Notes under the pieces: model-generated
Told to the model about the DNA's origin: nothing
Seen by the model: the letters and a program-made list of their open reading frames with translations, nothing else
Databases searched by the model: none
Shown: in pieces, positions 12,426 through 24,600 of the stretch
Layout of the letters: each line of letters starts with the position of its first letter
How positions within the stretch are numbered: the first letter of the stretch is position 1
Program-made: the position numbers and the translations under genes
Origin: Cyanoderma ruficeps
Lineage: Eukaryota; Chordata; Aves; Passeriformes; Timaliidae
Direction of reading: 5' to 3'
Assembly (NCBI GenBank): GCA_008694505.1
Contig: VZDJ01000116.1
Span: 22,377,501 to 22,441,500 of the forward strand
DNA length: 64,000 bases

Positions 12426-15400
12426 AGGGATCCCTCAATAACAGTGCCTATAAACACTGAGTCACAGAGTAGCCTTTTTGCAGCTCCCATGGTTTTCTAC
12501 CAGATCAATTTTGATTCAAAGTGACTTATTTTTCATAATAACCCATGAGAAGGAAAAAAGACAAGGGCACATGGTGTGTTCTAAAACCACTAGGAATGTC
12601 AGATAGGCATTTTCTGCTTTTCTGGAGATTTCTGGAAGAATTCAGTAGGTCTTTTTCATCTGTGGATGTAGTTGTTTTTCTAAGAGGAATCCAGGTGCCA
12701 TCTTCCTAAGAAACAGCCTAGAGACAAACCTAGCCTTATATTCACAGATTTAATAACTTTCTGTCCATTGCCTTTTTAGAGGATTATTACCACCATACTT
12801 AGCTTAATTTAAAACATTTTTCAAATTAAAGTCTAATCAAAATGTCTTTGCATCTAACCAGAATATTCTCTGCAGGAAACCTGCTTTTTCAGTACCTGGA
12901 ACAATGGCAAACATTTAAACTGGTACCCTTGTTTCACAGTGGCACTGCTCACAGGTCACAGGAGAGTTGTAGCAATGCTCTGGTAATAAAGAGTAGAAAA
13001 ACCTGCTGCAACTTCTGATGGTTCTGGGAAGATCTGCATTACATAAGTTGTTTTCTCCAAACCATTTCAGTCTCTCCATATTTTTGAACGACTAAAGAGA
13101 TTTATCATGTAAGAAAGTTTCCTGATAAGCTACTCAACAAGTTATCACTCTCCTTCAGTATGCTATTAGAAATGGATGGTTCACTTCTACAGTTCACTGG
13201 CATTTGCTGCTCCTGCTGAGAGATTTCTGACAGCCTTGCAATAATAGAGGACCCGTGTGGATGTTCAGCTAGTGTAAGATAGGGAAATAGCAACTTTTAG
13301 CTGAGACAAGCTTAATAAAGGCACAGTTTTTCAGATTTCAGAGTAATTGGATATCACATTACAAACTGCAGTCTTATCTAGAATTGGGAATGAGGCACCT
13401 TTCTGGCAAGTTCTGCCATAAACACTCACCTAATTCATGGGTTCTATTCTGGTCCCTTAGTGTGAGTCACCAGGCACACTGGTCATACCTCTGTACATGG
13501 GCAGAGGTGAAGCAGCCAGAATACTGAATAACATGAATGGTTAAATTTAGCAAAAGATTTTTTTTCACGTTGTTACTCGGAACAACTCTTTTACTTTGAC
13601 AGCAACGTTGGGAGGCATGTCCAGAATTTTGTGTATTCACTTGAATACCTGCAGGTGAAAAACAAGGGACCACACCTGGCAGTGCTGATTCATCTGTGCC
13701 ATTCTGTGTTCTCCCTTAACTAATTTAGACGTGCAAGGAAGTGCCTCATCTGCATCCAGGCAAAACAAAGGTGTTTGGACACCCATTTTTTGAGGTCTGT
13801 GGGAGTTCTATCCTGCTAGATAATACACTGTCACATGAATTGGCACACATTGTCCAGGAGTTTCAGTGATCTGGCTCAGGCTGGGTGTCAGAGCTTAGGG
13901 GTCTCTCCCTTGGAAGAGCCTCTGGCTCCTGATTTTTGGACAACTAATATCTTCAAATTGAGTGAGAATCTCAAGAAATTTTGACTCATATCATGACCTT
14001 TAGAATAAAAAAGAAGAGATGTGTGGGATTCTAACAGGATTTATGAATTAAACCTGTCTTTTAATACCTGTGTTAACCACAAGATAGTTTCCTGGGGAAC
14101 TGTTACGTCTCCTGCTTCATGTTAAACACTTGCTGCGTTTTTTCCTTGCTGAGGGAACAGGTATTGCTGTATAGAGCACTCAAGAGCACAAAAGGGTTTC
14201 AGTACCTGCTTTAGGTTTGTGAATCTCTGTGTGCAATGTTTATTGTTGCTAAATATAGATGTGAAAAGCACCAATCCTTTTCATGGTATTTAAAACGCAA
14301 TGGCTCTTCAGCCTCTTCAATTTTCATCTAGTTTCAAGTGGGGAAAAATATTCATTGTTCTGTATGTTTTCTGCCTCTGAAAGATGTATGCATCTACAGT
14401 AACATCATAAATACTTGGTTGCCTGAAACTGTATAAATATTGTGGTTCTGCCCAATGCAAAAGTGATTACTTCATTAGCCCAAGATATACAGCTGAAATA
14501 AACATGATATACAGTGAGGTTGTTCTGATTTTGGCTGGATTCTCAGCCTGTGAGACCCTTTTTACTCTGAGAAACATAAGATATTTTTTTCTGTTTGCAG
14601 AACTAGTGATAACTTGCTCCACAGAGAACAGAAGACTTACATTGAACTTGATTTCAAAACATTGCTTAATCTTGGGGCACTATCTGGAATGGTCTCTGTT
14701 TCAGCTGAGGTTCAAGTTCACGTCCCTTTGATGCTGTAAATGGAGCAAGCTGGACTGGCTGACGCAGAATTAAATGTTCTGTGTGCTTTTATAAGAACAA
14801 ATTAACAAATTATCTGAGGGCTAGCATGCTCTGCTTTACATGCTGAAAATTCAGAGGTAATGACTTCCAAAGCTGATTTGTGTTTTCTTTCGTGTCCTAA
14901 AACATCATTCACGTGCATTGTCATTCTTGTTCCTTCTGCTGATCTAGAACATCAGGTTATCTCAGCAGAGTTTATACACAAATGGAGCAGAAGGCTCAAG
15001 TGAGAAACAGGATGAGCACTCCTAAGCCAGTATTGATCCCCACCACAGAAATTCACATGGCAATTGAAGCAGACACTGGACATGTTCCTGCACAAACTGC
15101 TCTGGGGGACTCTGTTTGAGCAGGGGAAGTTGGACAAGGTGGCCTCCAGAGTCCCCTTCCAACCCCAACCATACTGTGATTCTGTGAAGTCCCCATTTCC
15201 CCAAAGATCTAAGACTTGTGTTTATTCTAGTATGATTAAAAGGAGCAAGATTGCAGTGTCAGATATATTTATGTTCTGGTTTAGTAACAAATTCTAAAGA
15301 TATGCATGAATTTTAAACGATATTTCAAAAAGAGAAGGAAAATGAATAGTATCTCTGCAGTTCTTCACTCCTTCCAATCACTCCTTGGATCAGTCGAATG

Positions 15401-18310
15401 TTGTTTCCTTCTTTTTCCAATTATGGTACACTTTTGAATTTCAGTAGGAAAGTGTTTTTAATATTTCAGGATTTGGCTTGTTCTTTTCTGCCTAGGGTTT
15501 TATTTTTTTACCATATTTCCACATGATATCCCTTTCCAGTAAAGGAAAAGGAATGCCAAGCCTTTCTGTGTTCGCTGCCAGTGTCGGTGTAACTCCGGCG
15601 TGATTGCCTCGGTAGTGCCAGCCAAGCAGACAAGGAGTTGTTGAGCATGGGACTCTCTGTTCCCAGGCTGGTTGCTTTGATACCTGCCTTTCTGTTCCTC
15701 CAAAGCTTCCTGCCTTCTATCTCCAGATCTCTTTAGGCTCTGGTTCTTCCCATAGATCATCTGCAGCACTGCACATGCTGCCTTCATCCAGGAAACATCC
15801 CGCTACACAGACTGAAATTCTTTCTATGCCCATTTATAGTGCTTCTGGCGTGGCTTTTTAAAATCATATTTTATTTTTTTTTCACATCCATAACATCCCA
15901 GTGACGGGCAAAAAATTACATCAAATATCAAGGAGGTGTTGAATTTTCAGCAGTAAGCCAATCTCTGTGTGAACTTTTCTCCATGCTTCTAATGCTGAGA
16001 AGTGAAAGGTTTCCCAGTTACCACAAGAAAAGATTTGTCACCCTTTGGAGAATTTTCCCATGTGCAGCTGGTTATATATGATGCTGTGGGAGGACTAAAT
16101 CACAAATTTGCTATAAATTCTCTCTTAAAGACAAGATGTACTTTTCAGAGGGCTGAAATATTAGAACCCTTGTTGAACCAATCTAGTTCTTGTATCAATG
16201 GAGCAATTTCTGCCATTTATAAGAAGTGTGATTTTATTTACAGCTTCAAGGTAATATTTCATTCAGGTAGGAAAACAATGGCTGAAAACAGTATCATAGA
16301 TCAAGGCAAATATCACAGAATCAGATTATGTATGTTGATATATATGTTGAAAACATCCAGACAACAACCCAAATTATTGGCATGGCAGAGGTCTCAAAAG
16401 TAAAGATACTCTCCCATCAAAGACTGCCCATGTAGTTGATTTGGGATGGACTGCTTTTGGATTTCACTGCTGTCCTATTAAAAAAAAAAAATGTCCCAGA
16501 AAAAAACATTAACATCTAGACCAATGCACTGTGCTGAACTGTGGGGTCCATTCCCACTTCTGTGTGGATTCCTTGGATCATCCAGAGAAGTAACTTCCTT
16601 CATTCCATTTAATACTCCTTGAAGGAGGAAGAGAATCATTCTCTGTCTGAGAGGAGTCAGAGAATAACTAGAGAATAGCAGAGAATATGTCTTCATACAA
16701 TTATAACATGAGGACTCCCTAATGGCACCCACTCCCAAAAGAAATGTTCAGAGAACCTTAAAGAAGCAAGTTCAGCTGCAGAGAACACCATTATGATTTA
16801 AAAGCCTGCTTAAATGCCAAAGAAATCTTCAATCTCTGGTTCCTTCCTGTTCTGAAGTAAAATGCAGTACTAGAAGAAGATCATCTGTAGCCATAAGGTG
16901 TGTTTCTTTTTATGTGTCAGGTTTTTATGGAGAGGTTTAAGGAGACCAGAGGGAGCTTCTTGAATTATAATGAGCAATCCAGGCAATATCAATTTGGGGT
17001 TATTTTTTATTCTTTTCTACTCCTTAATGCCTAAGCTCTAGCGCTGATCTTTTTAGCAGGCAGATGCCAACATAAATTTCTATTCTCTTTTCCTTCTTTA
17101 GTTAAGTCTGACACACCAGCAATGTAATAAACTCAGCAGATTCCACATTATTAATGCTGCCACAGAGTTGGGACCTTGCCCTGGTAGGATTACAGGGCTG
17201 CTGGGATTGACTTCCCTGTCACCCCACTTGACAAATTAATTTTCTTTTAATTGGTAAAAAACTGATTGCCTTTTAAGCCCCAATATTACCATATGCGGTG
17301 AGTGAGATGGTGAAGGAATTAGGACACTTGCTGGGTTTAGAGTAGTTTGGGGCAGCAGTTGTTTTTCTTTTGTTATTTAGTTTACTGTGTTAAACTCCTA
17401 CTAAAGATGGATGGAACAAACAGGAGAAAGAAATAACTCTCAGACAAGAAAAACACTGAACAAATATTGCTTTGTCTAGTACAAATCCAAAGAAAATGGA
17501 ATTCTGGAACCTTGGATGGCACAAGGTTCAAACTGGGGGAGAGGAGGATTTGGTTCTTCTTTCCTAGGGATTTGTGTGTATAAAGCAGTACAAGTGCATT
17601 TGTGAAGTGGAGCCTTAAATCAGAAAGCTTAACACCCAGCCAGTCTGACTTGGAACTGTCTTTTAATAATATGAAACTGCAAGGAAGTTACTTCTGGTTC
17701 CTGGAGAAGCCTCGTGGAGAAGCACAACCCGAGGTGACACTGACTCAACATGAAAGCTGCTATTTCCTCTGGCAACTTGGGGTTGTACTGGACTGCTTCA
17801 GCCTGAGGTGCTGGTGTGGCCCTGACCCAGAACCAGTATCCCACCCTTGACTGGAATTCCAGCTTATGGGGATGGATCCTCAACTACTGAATGTGTCAGA
17901 AGCACATGTGAAAATCTGTTTTGAAGTTCCTTCAAGTCTTCAGCTCTTCAGTGAGCAGAAGTCATCCCACATATCAGCATGACTCAGTCAGTAATAAATC
18001 CTTGGGAGGCCAAGCTGTGAAAAGTTTATGTGGAATTAAAGGATCTCATGGTGTATCTTCCTATGGTTTTAGTTGTGAGTAATGGTAACTAAAAGACACC
18101 ATGAAAGCAATTACAATTAAAGGAAAGAGAAGGGAGCAACGGAAATTCTCCATGTTGCAAATGGAAAATGAGTACATGGGTTGTCAGGTAGCCAGGGGTG
18201 AGAACAAATTTCTCTATTCAACATAAGTGGATGAGCACAAACTCATTTTCCACATATGTTTAATCATGCATTCACAGTCTCTTTTTAGTTTTATTTGGCA
18301 TATAGGCATA
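12426..18310. other. Intergenic DNA between CR1 copies
   Basis: Apart from the CR1 fragment near 15,100, I see no gene or repeat. The region about 16,960-17,340 is AT-rich with homeodomain-like AATTA/TAATTT motifs and little repeat decay, so it could be regulatory. This is not demonstrable from one sequence. Confidence 0.5.
15055..15188 (+). mobile_element. CR1 LINE fragment, 3' end, plus strand
   Basis: The end reads TTTGAGCAGGGGAAGTTGGA, then CAAGGTGGCCTCCAGAGTCC and CCTTCCAACCCCAACCATAC, finishing in TGTGATTCTGTGA. This is the typical terminal part of avian CR1 with its short 8-mer end repeats. Only about 130 bases survive; the 5' limit is approximate. Confidence 0.9.
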
Positions 18311-18390
18311 AGAATAGAATAGAATAGAATAGAATAGAATAGAATAGAATAGAATAGAATAGAATAGAATAGAATAGAATAGAATGGAAT
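18311..18390. repeat. AGAAT pentanucleotide microsatellite, 15 perfect units plus GGAAT
   Basis: Fifteen uninterrupted AGAAT units run from 18311 to 18385, followed by one GGAAT. The array abuts the 3' end of a CR1 copy, whose own end repeat (complement AGAATCAT/AGAATAG) is the likely seed. Long perfect arrays of this kind are usually polymorphic. Confidence 0.97.
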
Positions 18391-18665
18391 AGAAATGTTT
18401 CAGTTGGAAGGGACCTACAACAATTATCCAATCCAATTACCTGACCTGTTCAGGGCTGACCCGGTTAAAGAGTGTTAAGGGCATTGTCCAAATGCCTCTT
18501 AAACATTGACAGGCTTGGGGCATCAACTACCTCTCTGGGAAGCCTGTTCCAGTGTTTGACCACCCTGTCTCCAAAGAAAAGCTGTCTAGTGTCCAGTCTA
18601 AGCTCACTCTGGTGCAGCATTCACCCATCAAGGAGTGGTTCCTATCACCTCCCTGTGAGGTTTCC
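18391..18665 (-). mobile_element. CR1 LINE fragment, minus strand, 3' end fused to the AGAAT array
   Basis: Starting from TTTCAGTTGGAAGGGACCTA, the + strand shows the complement of a CR1 3' region. Recognisable pieces are the CAGGGCTGACC segment, GGGCATTGTCCAAATGCCTC, ACATTGACAGGCTTGGGGCA, and CCTGTTCCAGTGTTTGACCA. Similarity fades after about 18,620. The adjacent AGAAT repeats lie where the CR1 3'-terminal repeat should be. Confidence 0.9.
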
Positions 18666-21600
18666 CCAGAGCACAGCGAGTGCATCAGCCAGCTCTGGGT
18701 ATCAAAAATGCCTCTGCAACCTTTGCAGCTGGCACAGCAGTTGTCAGCTGTCAGACCCAGAGCTGAGGTGAGTTAATAAAAAGCTCATCCAAGGGGTGGT
18801 GAGTGGGTGAGAGGCAAACAGAGGTCCAGGGATTTGGCACGAGAACTGCACAATACAGCAAGGCCACAGTGTCAGCCACAGGTTTTATGTTCATGATGAA
18901 TTTTCTTGTATTTATCATATTAGCCTTCTAACCATACATCCTGATGCCCTGGGGACCTGGCAGCAGGCCCAGGAAGCTGCGGAGTGACAGCATGCCAGGC
19001 TTCCAGGCTCCTGTTTGAATGCAGAAAGAGGCCCAGGTTGCAAGAAGAATCACTGAGATGAAAATAGCTCACTGCAATGTTATAAAGTCTCTTATATCCT
19101 GTCTGCAGGATATAAATTTTGCCCTGCACTTCAGTGAGTCATGTGAGATTTTTATAAACTCATATTCACTTTTTTTTTTTTAATTGGAGAAGGGCAACGG
19201 ATCTGGGTTATAACTTCTCATGTCGTGCAGTTTAAACATCGTGATGGTGATATTATCGTTACTCCACACAGACCTTCAGATTTCCCCTTGAAGGAGCACT
19301 CATGATACCTGTATATTTTTAAAATGCCAAGCAGTGACATGGTAAAGCTTTGCAAAGTCAGTTATTAGTGAAATAAGTGATATTTTAACTTTGCAGAATG
19401 CAACATCCACGCCATCAATTACAGATTAGGTGCAGCAAACACTGACTAGCTAATGAAAAGAAAAACTGCAAATCAACTTCCTCTTTTTTGCATTGGGAGG
19501 AGATGAGGCAAAGACCAAAAGCATCTTCCTTATGGGTTTTCCTGCACTTCTTTGTGTTCCTGTGCTCTTCTGAGGATTTTTCCAATTTGAAGAAGCCTGT
19601 GTGGGCAACAGCCACTTGGGATCCCAATTAAGGCTTCTGAATTATGTTCTAATTTTGTTTCAGTGTTGCAAGGGTGGAAATAATTTAGCTTCCTGCAGCA
19701 CCACTCCAAAGACTCAAAATCCTCAGCCAGAAAGAAGGGAATCTGTCCTGTCACACTCCTACCTTCAAAATGCCCTCTTTAGTTTAAGGAAATTCGTTTT
19801 CCTCCATCACTTCCTTGGAACAAACAGCAAAGAAAGGACCAGAAGAGATTTCCCACTCCCTGCCTTCATACTCATCTATTTCACAGGGTACAAGTGAACA
19901 GATGCAGCTTCTGGCTCACAGCATCTCTGTGGCCTGTCAGGATTGCGTTTAGCTGCTGTTCACAACTTCTGGAACAGTGTGAGAGACACAGACTTCATTT
20001 TTCACCAGCTGCTGGGTGTTTTTATAAATAGAACTGGATCGGAAAAACACACTTGCCACTTTTCAAAGATCTACAGGTTGTTGTAACTCAGTTTCTACTG
20101 AACAATTCACAAATTCAACAAAAATTGCAAAAATGTTTCCAAGTAAACTTGTATTCTAACACACACAAAAAAAAAGCCTAATTGCACAGTAAGTATACAG
20201 ACATCACACACACAAAATGTGCTGCCTTTCCCCTCACACTTTCTGCACATCAAAAAAATTGACATAAAATCAAAAAATATTTTTAGAAACCCTATATTTT
20301 GTCTTCATAGATGATGCTTTTACATTTCTCTGCAATCCAAAAGTCACAGAGGCGGTCTTTTGGGGAAGGGCTGTGACTGCTTGTTTTTTAATGACTGTCA
20401 TGATCCTTAATACCAAAGGTTCCCAGCCACACTTTGCTAAGAGTGACAGCTGAATTCAGTTCATTCTCCTCCTCCTCATTGTAAGCTGGTTTAAGGCAGA
20501 ACACTATTCGGGACAGACTTTTTTTTTTGCAGCAAAAGCGTCTTGCATGATTGCAACTGCTCATTTAACAAAAATGTGAGCTAAGGCCATGAATTCTCAG
20601 CCATTAGCCCCACAGCAAGTGTGGTAGCTACTTCCTTTCTATGGAAAACACCGACCAAAAGTATATCCATGGTACTCTGTAAGTGCTTGGATCTAGATCT
20701 ACATTTAAAGAATCGTGAGTTCTACCCCTTCTGCATAGAAACAGCCTTAATCCTTTGTTAATCTTGTTTAATATCTCTAGACCTGGCTGATATTAGTTAT
20801 TCTTATTACTGTTATGTAGATCTAAATATGTGCCAGGAATTAAATCTTCATTAACAGAAGGGAGTCAGGCAGAGTTTAGCATTAGGTGGGAAGTGCTGTA
20901 AGAATGGAAAATACATACGGTGCATTCTTAGAACTTCTATGTTTGTAGCCTTTAAGGGTATCTAACTTACCTCTCTGCCAAGTCCTGCTTTTAAAACTCT
21001 TTCAAGTTCTTCTGTAAAGACCTGAGATTGTTGATGTTACATAAACTTGGGTTATATTTGTTCATGAAAGAAATTAAAAGCTTAATGTTATGTAAAGAAC
21101 AACTTCAAGATACCATAGCAATAACCTGTTGTGAAAGGGGAATTTTTGACTTGGATGTTTGGTGCTGGTAAAAATGTCACCACCCGCATAATCATTAATA
21201 AATAACACACTTTTCCGCTTGCATAAAGTGCTGTTTATGTAAAGACAGTGTGAGTGGAGGTGAGATAACTCATTGACAAGGAATCTTGTATTTGGTGGAA
21301 GAGTTATAATAGCAATGGCAGTCTCCAGCTGGGTCTTGTGGCCCTTTTGTTCTGGGGTCTGAGGACACCTGCAATTGGAAGGATCTTCCAAACCTTTCTC
21401 TGCAAATCTGTCGTTCCTCTTCATATCTGACAGCATTTATGTCCTATTCCAGTCCCCAATTTAACCTCTTATCTTTACATCTTCCTAAACATTTGCTAGT
21501 TTCTGGCGAGCTCTCCTTTTCCTGACTGACAGTGCAGTTGTGTTCTGCTGAAAGCACCTGCACTGATGGATGTGGAGCTACACAGCACTTAGGGCTAATG

Positions 21601-24600
21601 AGCTCTCAGCATCCTCTGCTCCATGTGCTGCACAGGGGAAACACCTCCACTTTGTGAGCTAACTTGAAGAAAATGTAGAGAGTGAATTGCTTTAGGGAAA
21701 AGAATCCACTTAAATGTAATGGGGCCTAAAACAGATATCTCCTTCTGTCTGTAAACTCTCTGATACCATTTCTGCTATTCTGAGATTATGTGGATTTTCT
21801 TTTTATTTTTTTTTAATGCTAGTGAAACAAATGGAAAGTACCAACTGTATTTTTTCCCGTTTTTTCTCCACACAAATGAGCCCAGAAGTTCAGATAAGCT
21901 GGGAAATACAGCAGGAAATCATTGATCTCTCATGGAGCGCTCCCAGCAGTTCCTTTTCTAGCTGTGTCCCACAGCAGCAGACAGCATCATTCCCCAAGGG
22001 CTCTGGGGGGATGTCCCCACCCCAAAGATCTCTGTACCTGCTGGAAGTCTTGCCAGGACCATGGGCTTTGTGTCACACCAACTTTTGCTGATTTTAGAAG
22101 TCTCAATTTCCTCAGATCCAAGCACAACATTTCACAGAAGGCCCATTACATCTCAACTATTCTCCCACACCAGGGTATCTCTGAATCATCTTTACCTTAA
22201 AGGAAAGGAAAAAAATCTAAGTCTGTATCACTGTAATGCCACCGTGTCCAGGAAGAGCCATCCCTGCAAGGCTCTTTGATTTAAATTACCTGAGCAGAGC
22301 ACCAACCATTGCAGGTCCCATTTCCTTGCACTCAAAAGGCAGGACAAGGCTTTATGGTGGTAATTTCCAGATACTTAGGAGGCTTTAGCTCCTAGGTTTA
22401 TCTACAACTGCAAAGAGTAGGATCTGCCTGTGTTACTCATGTCTCAGAAGAAGTTTTGAGAGTATGGAGAAGTTTTGAGAGTATTTCATTATTAAGAATT
22501 ACAGCAATGTTATCCAAGGAATGTGGCTGGGAATCAGAGGTTTTCCGAGTAGCTGCGTCCAATGTTTAGGGCAATGTCAGCTCTTTTCTTGACTGGGCAA
22601 TGAAAATAACAACATGTGCCCCTTATAAGAGAAACATACCTGGATTTTACCCTCTTGGTAACATGTTAACAAAGATTTTTTCCAGCAAATGGCAAATGAC
22701 CATGGTATTCACCATGAAAGAAAGTCTCTGAGTGCCCAAACAAATTACATTTCAGAGATGAAAACTCAAGATTGCTTACAAATTGGGTTAATCAAGAGTA
22801 CAGTCTGTTCCATAAAGCTGAGAAATAATGAGCCTAATTTCTTAACTAAACCCTATGAGTTTTAAAAGAAATATCAGTATATTTTTTAATTAGCCCAGAA
22901 AATAAGGATTTTCCTGTGCAATGTCATGGTTTCTGTCTGCTACAACTCTCTAGCCTTGTGTGGGTCGCTTCAGGGAAAGGATGACCTCCCAACTGTGTAG
23001 GAGTAAAATGAGAATTTCTGTTCTGTGGGAGGCTATGGGAACTGCATGGCCTCTGCTTGCTCATAGACTGAATTGTTTCTGGCCTTTTATTGCCTTTGAA
23101 GAGCAATGTAAGATGGACCAGCTCTGACAGTTCAAAGGCAGCACAGGTGAACCAGCCTGACACAAGAAGGAACAGAATCAGAGGAATATGGCAGCAATCT
23201 TCACCCAGTTCCTGTGCAAGGAAAGCTGACTTGTGTGCTAAGGATCTGGACTATTAAAAAGAATCTGCCCCTTTGTTTACGAAGCTTCACGTTATAGATG
23301 AAAAGCACTAAGCCATCAGGTCATTAATACCTTTCACGTTTTGTCAAACCAAGGGTGAAAACTCCAAACAGAACTCAGGGCAAAGTTCATTAAGTTGGCA
23401 ACGGTCCTGGGAACATGAGCCAGGAGCTTAAACCCAGACTCCAGTGAATTCTGTTTATCTGTATCATTGCCCAAAATGGTCAGAGAAGGAAAACAACAGT
23501 GGACACCACAGCAGGTTCAGTTCCTCTGTTTTAAGTTCCTTCTGCATTACAGATAGGAAAATAAAAAAGCATAAAAATAAAGAGTACGTTAACAAACTAA
23601 ATGTCGACGTTTATAAGTCTGTGTTTGCCCTCTTCTTGGACAGGGAGCATCTTGTACAGTTGTTGGACATACAACTTAACCCATTTTCCCCTTTTTCAAG
23701 GTTTTGTGCTCTTTCTGCAGAGATGAAGGTTTGTGTTTCATTCAATTTCCTGATGTTCCTTATGACACAAAAATGCCCAGGAGCATGTACAGAACACCCT
23801 TGAAGCTGTTGAAAGCTTGATATAAACGTTAATGCACTCCTGTTCTATCCTCTTGCAGCTGCTGTGTGTCATGCAGGGTTTCTTGCTCCCGTCTGCAGGA
23901 GATACCTTACCAGCACTCGCCTGCAGCAGCACGGCATAAATCAGAGACTAAAATGCCCTGCTGATGTGAAGGGGTGAGGTTCTGGGCACACCAGGCAGTT
24001 TGTTCCTTTGTACTGACAAGCAACTGGCACTAGAAGTGTGTGTGTATGTGTGCACGAGCAAAATGGAAATAGTGCCAGAACCCACATCCTCGTGTTCTGT
24101 TCCCTGCAAGCACCATGGTAACTCCCAGAGGTGCCCTACATGATGCTATAAACAGCCAGGAAGGGCTACAACATAACAGATAAGTAGCTATAAATAGCTT
24201 TAAGATTTGTCTGAAGGAGGAGACAGTTTTATGTGATTTTAAATTCCGTCAAGCCACCTGCACCTGCAAAGAGTTGCTAAACATTCCTTCTATTCAAATA
24301 TCCAGAATAATAAGTTTCTGTTAGCACTGTGGGGATATTTTTGTGACAAAAAAGATTCATGTTCTCTGTTAAAAATCATTTAATAATGAAATTGCTAATA
24401 AAGATATGGGCTACTGGGTGTTTAATCTCCCCTTTCCCTGGAGTAAGAAGCTGAAGGTTTCTGAATGCCTGGGAGACATTCACTGAATACAGAATAAGTA
24501 GTGGCATAGCTAAATTAGCCTGTGGGCAGTCCAACTTGCAGATGCCCCTGGAATGACACACTCAAGCAAACTGGGGACTTCTTGAGTTGCAGGTCCCTCC

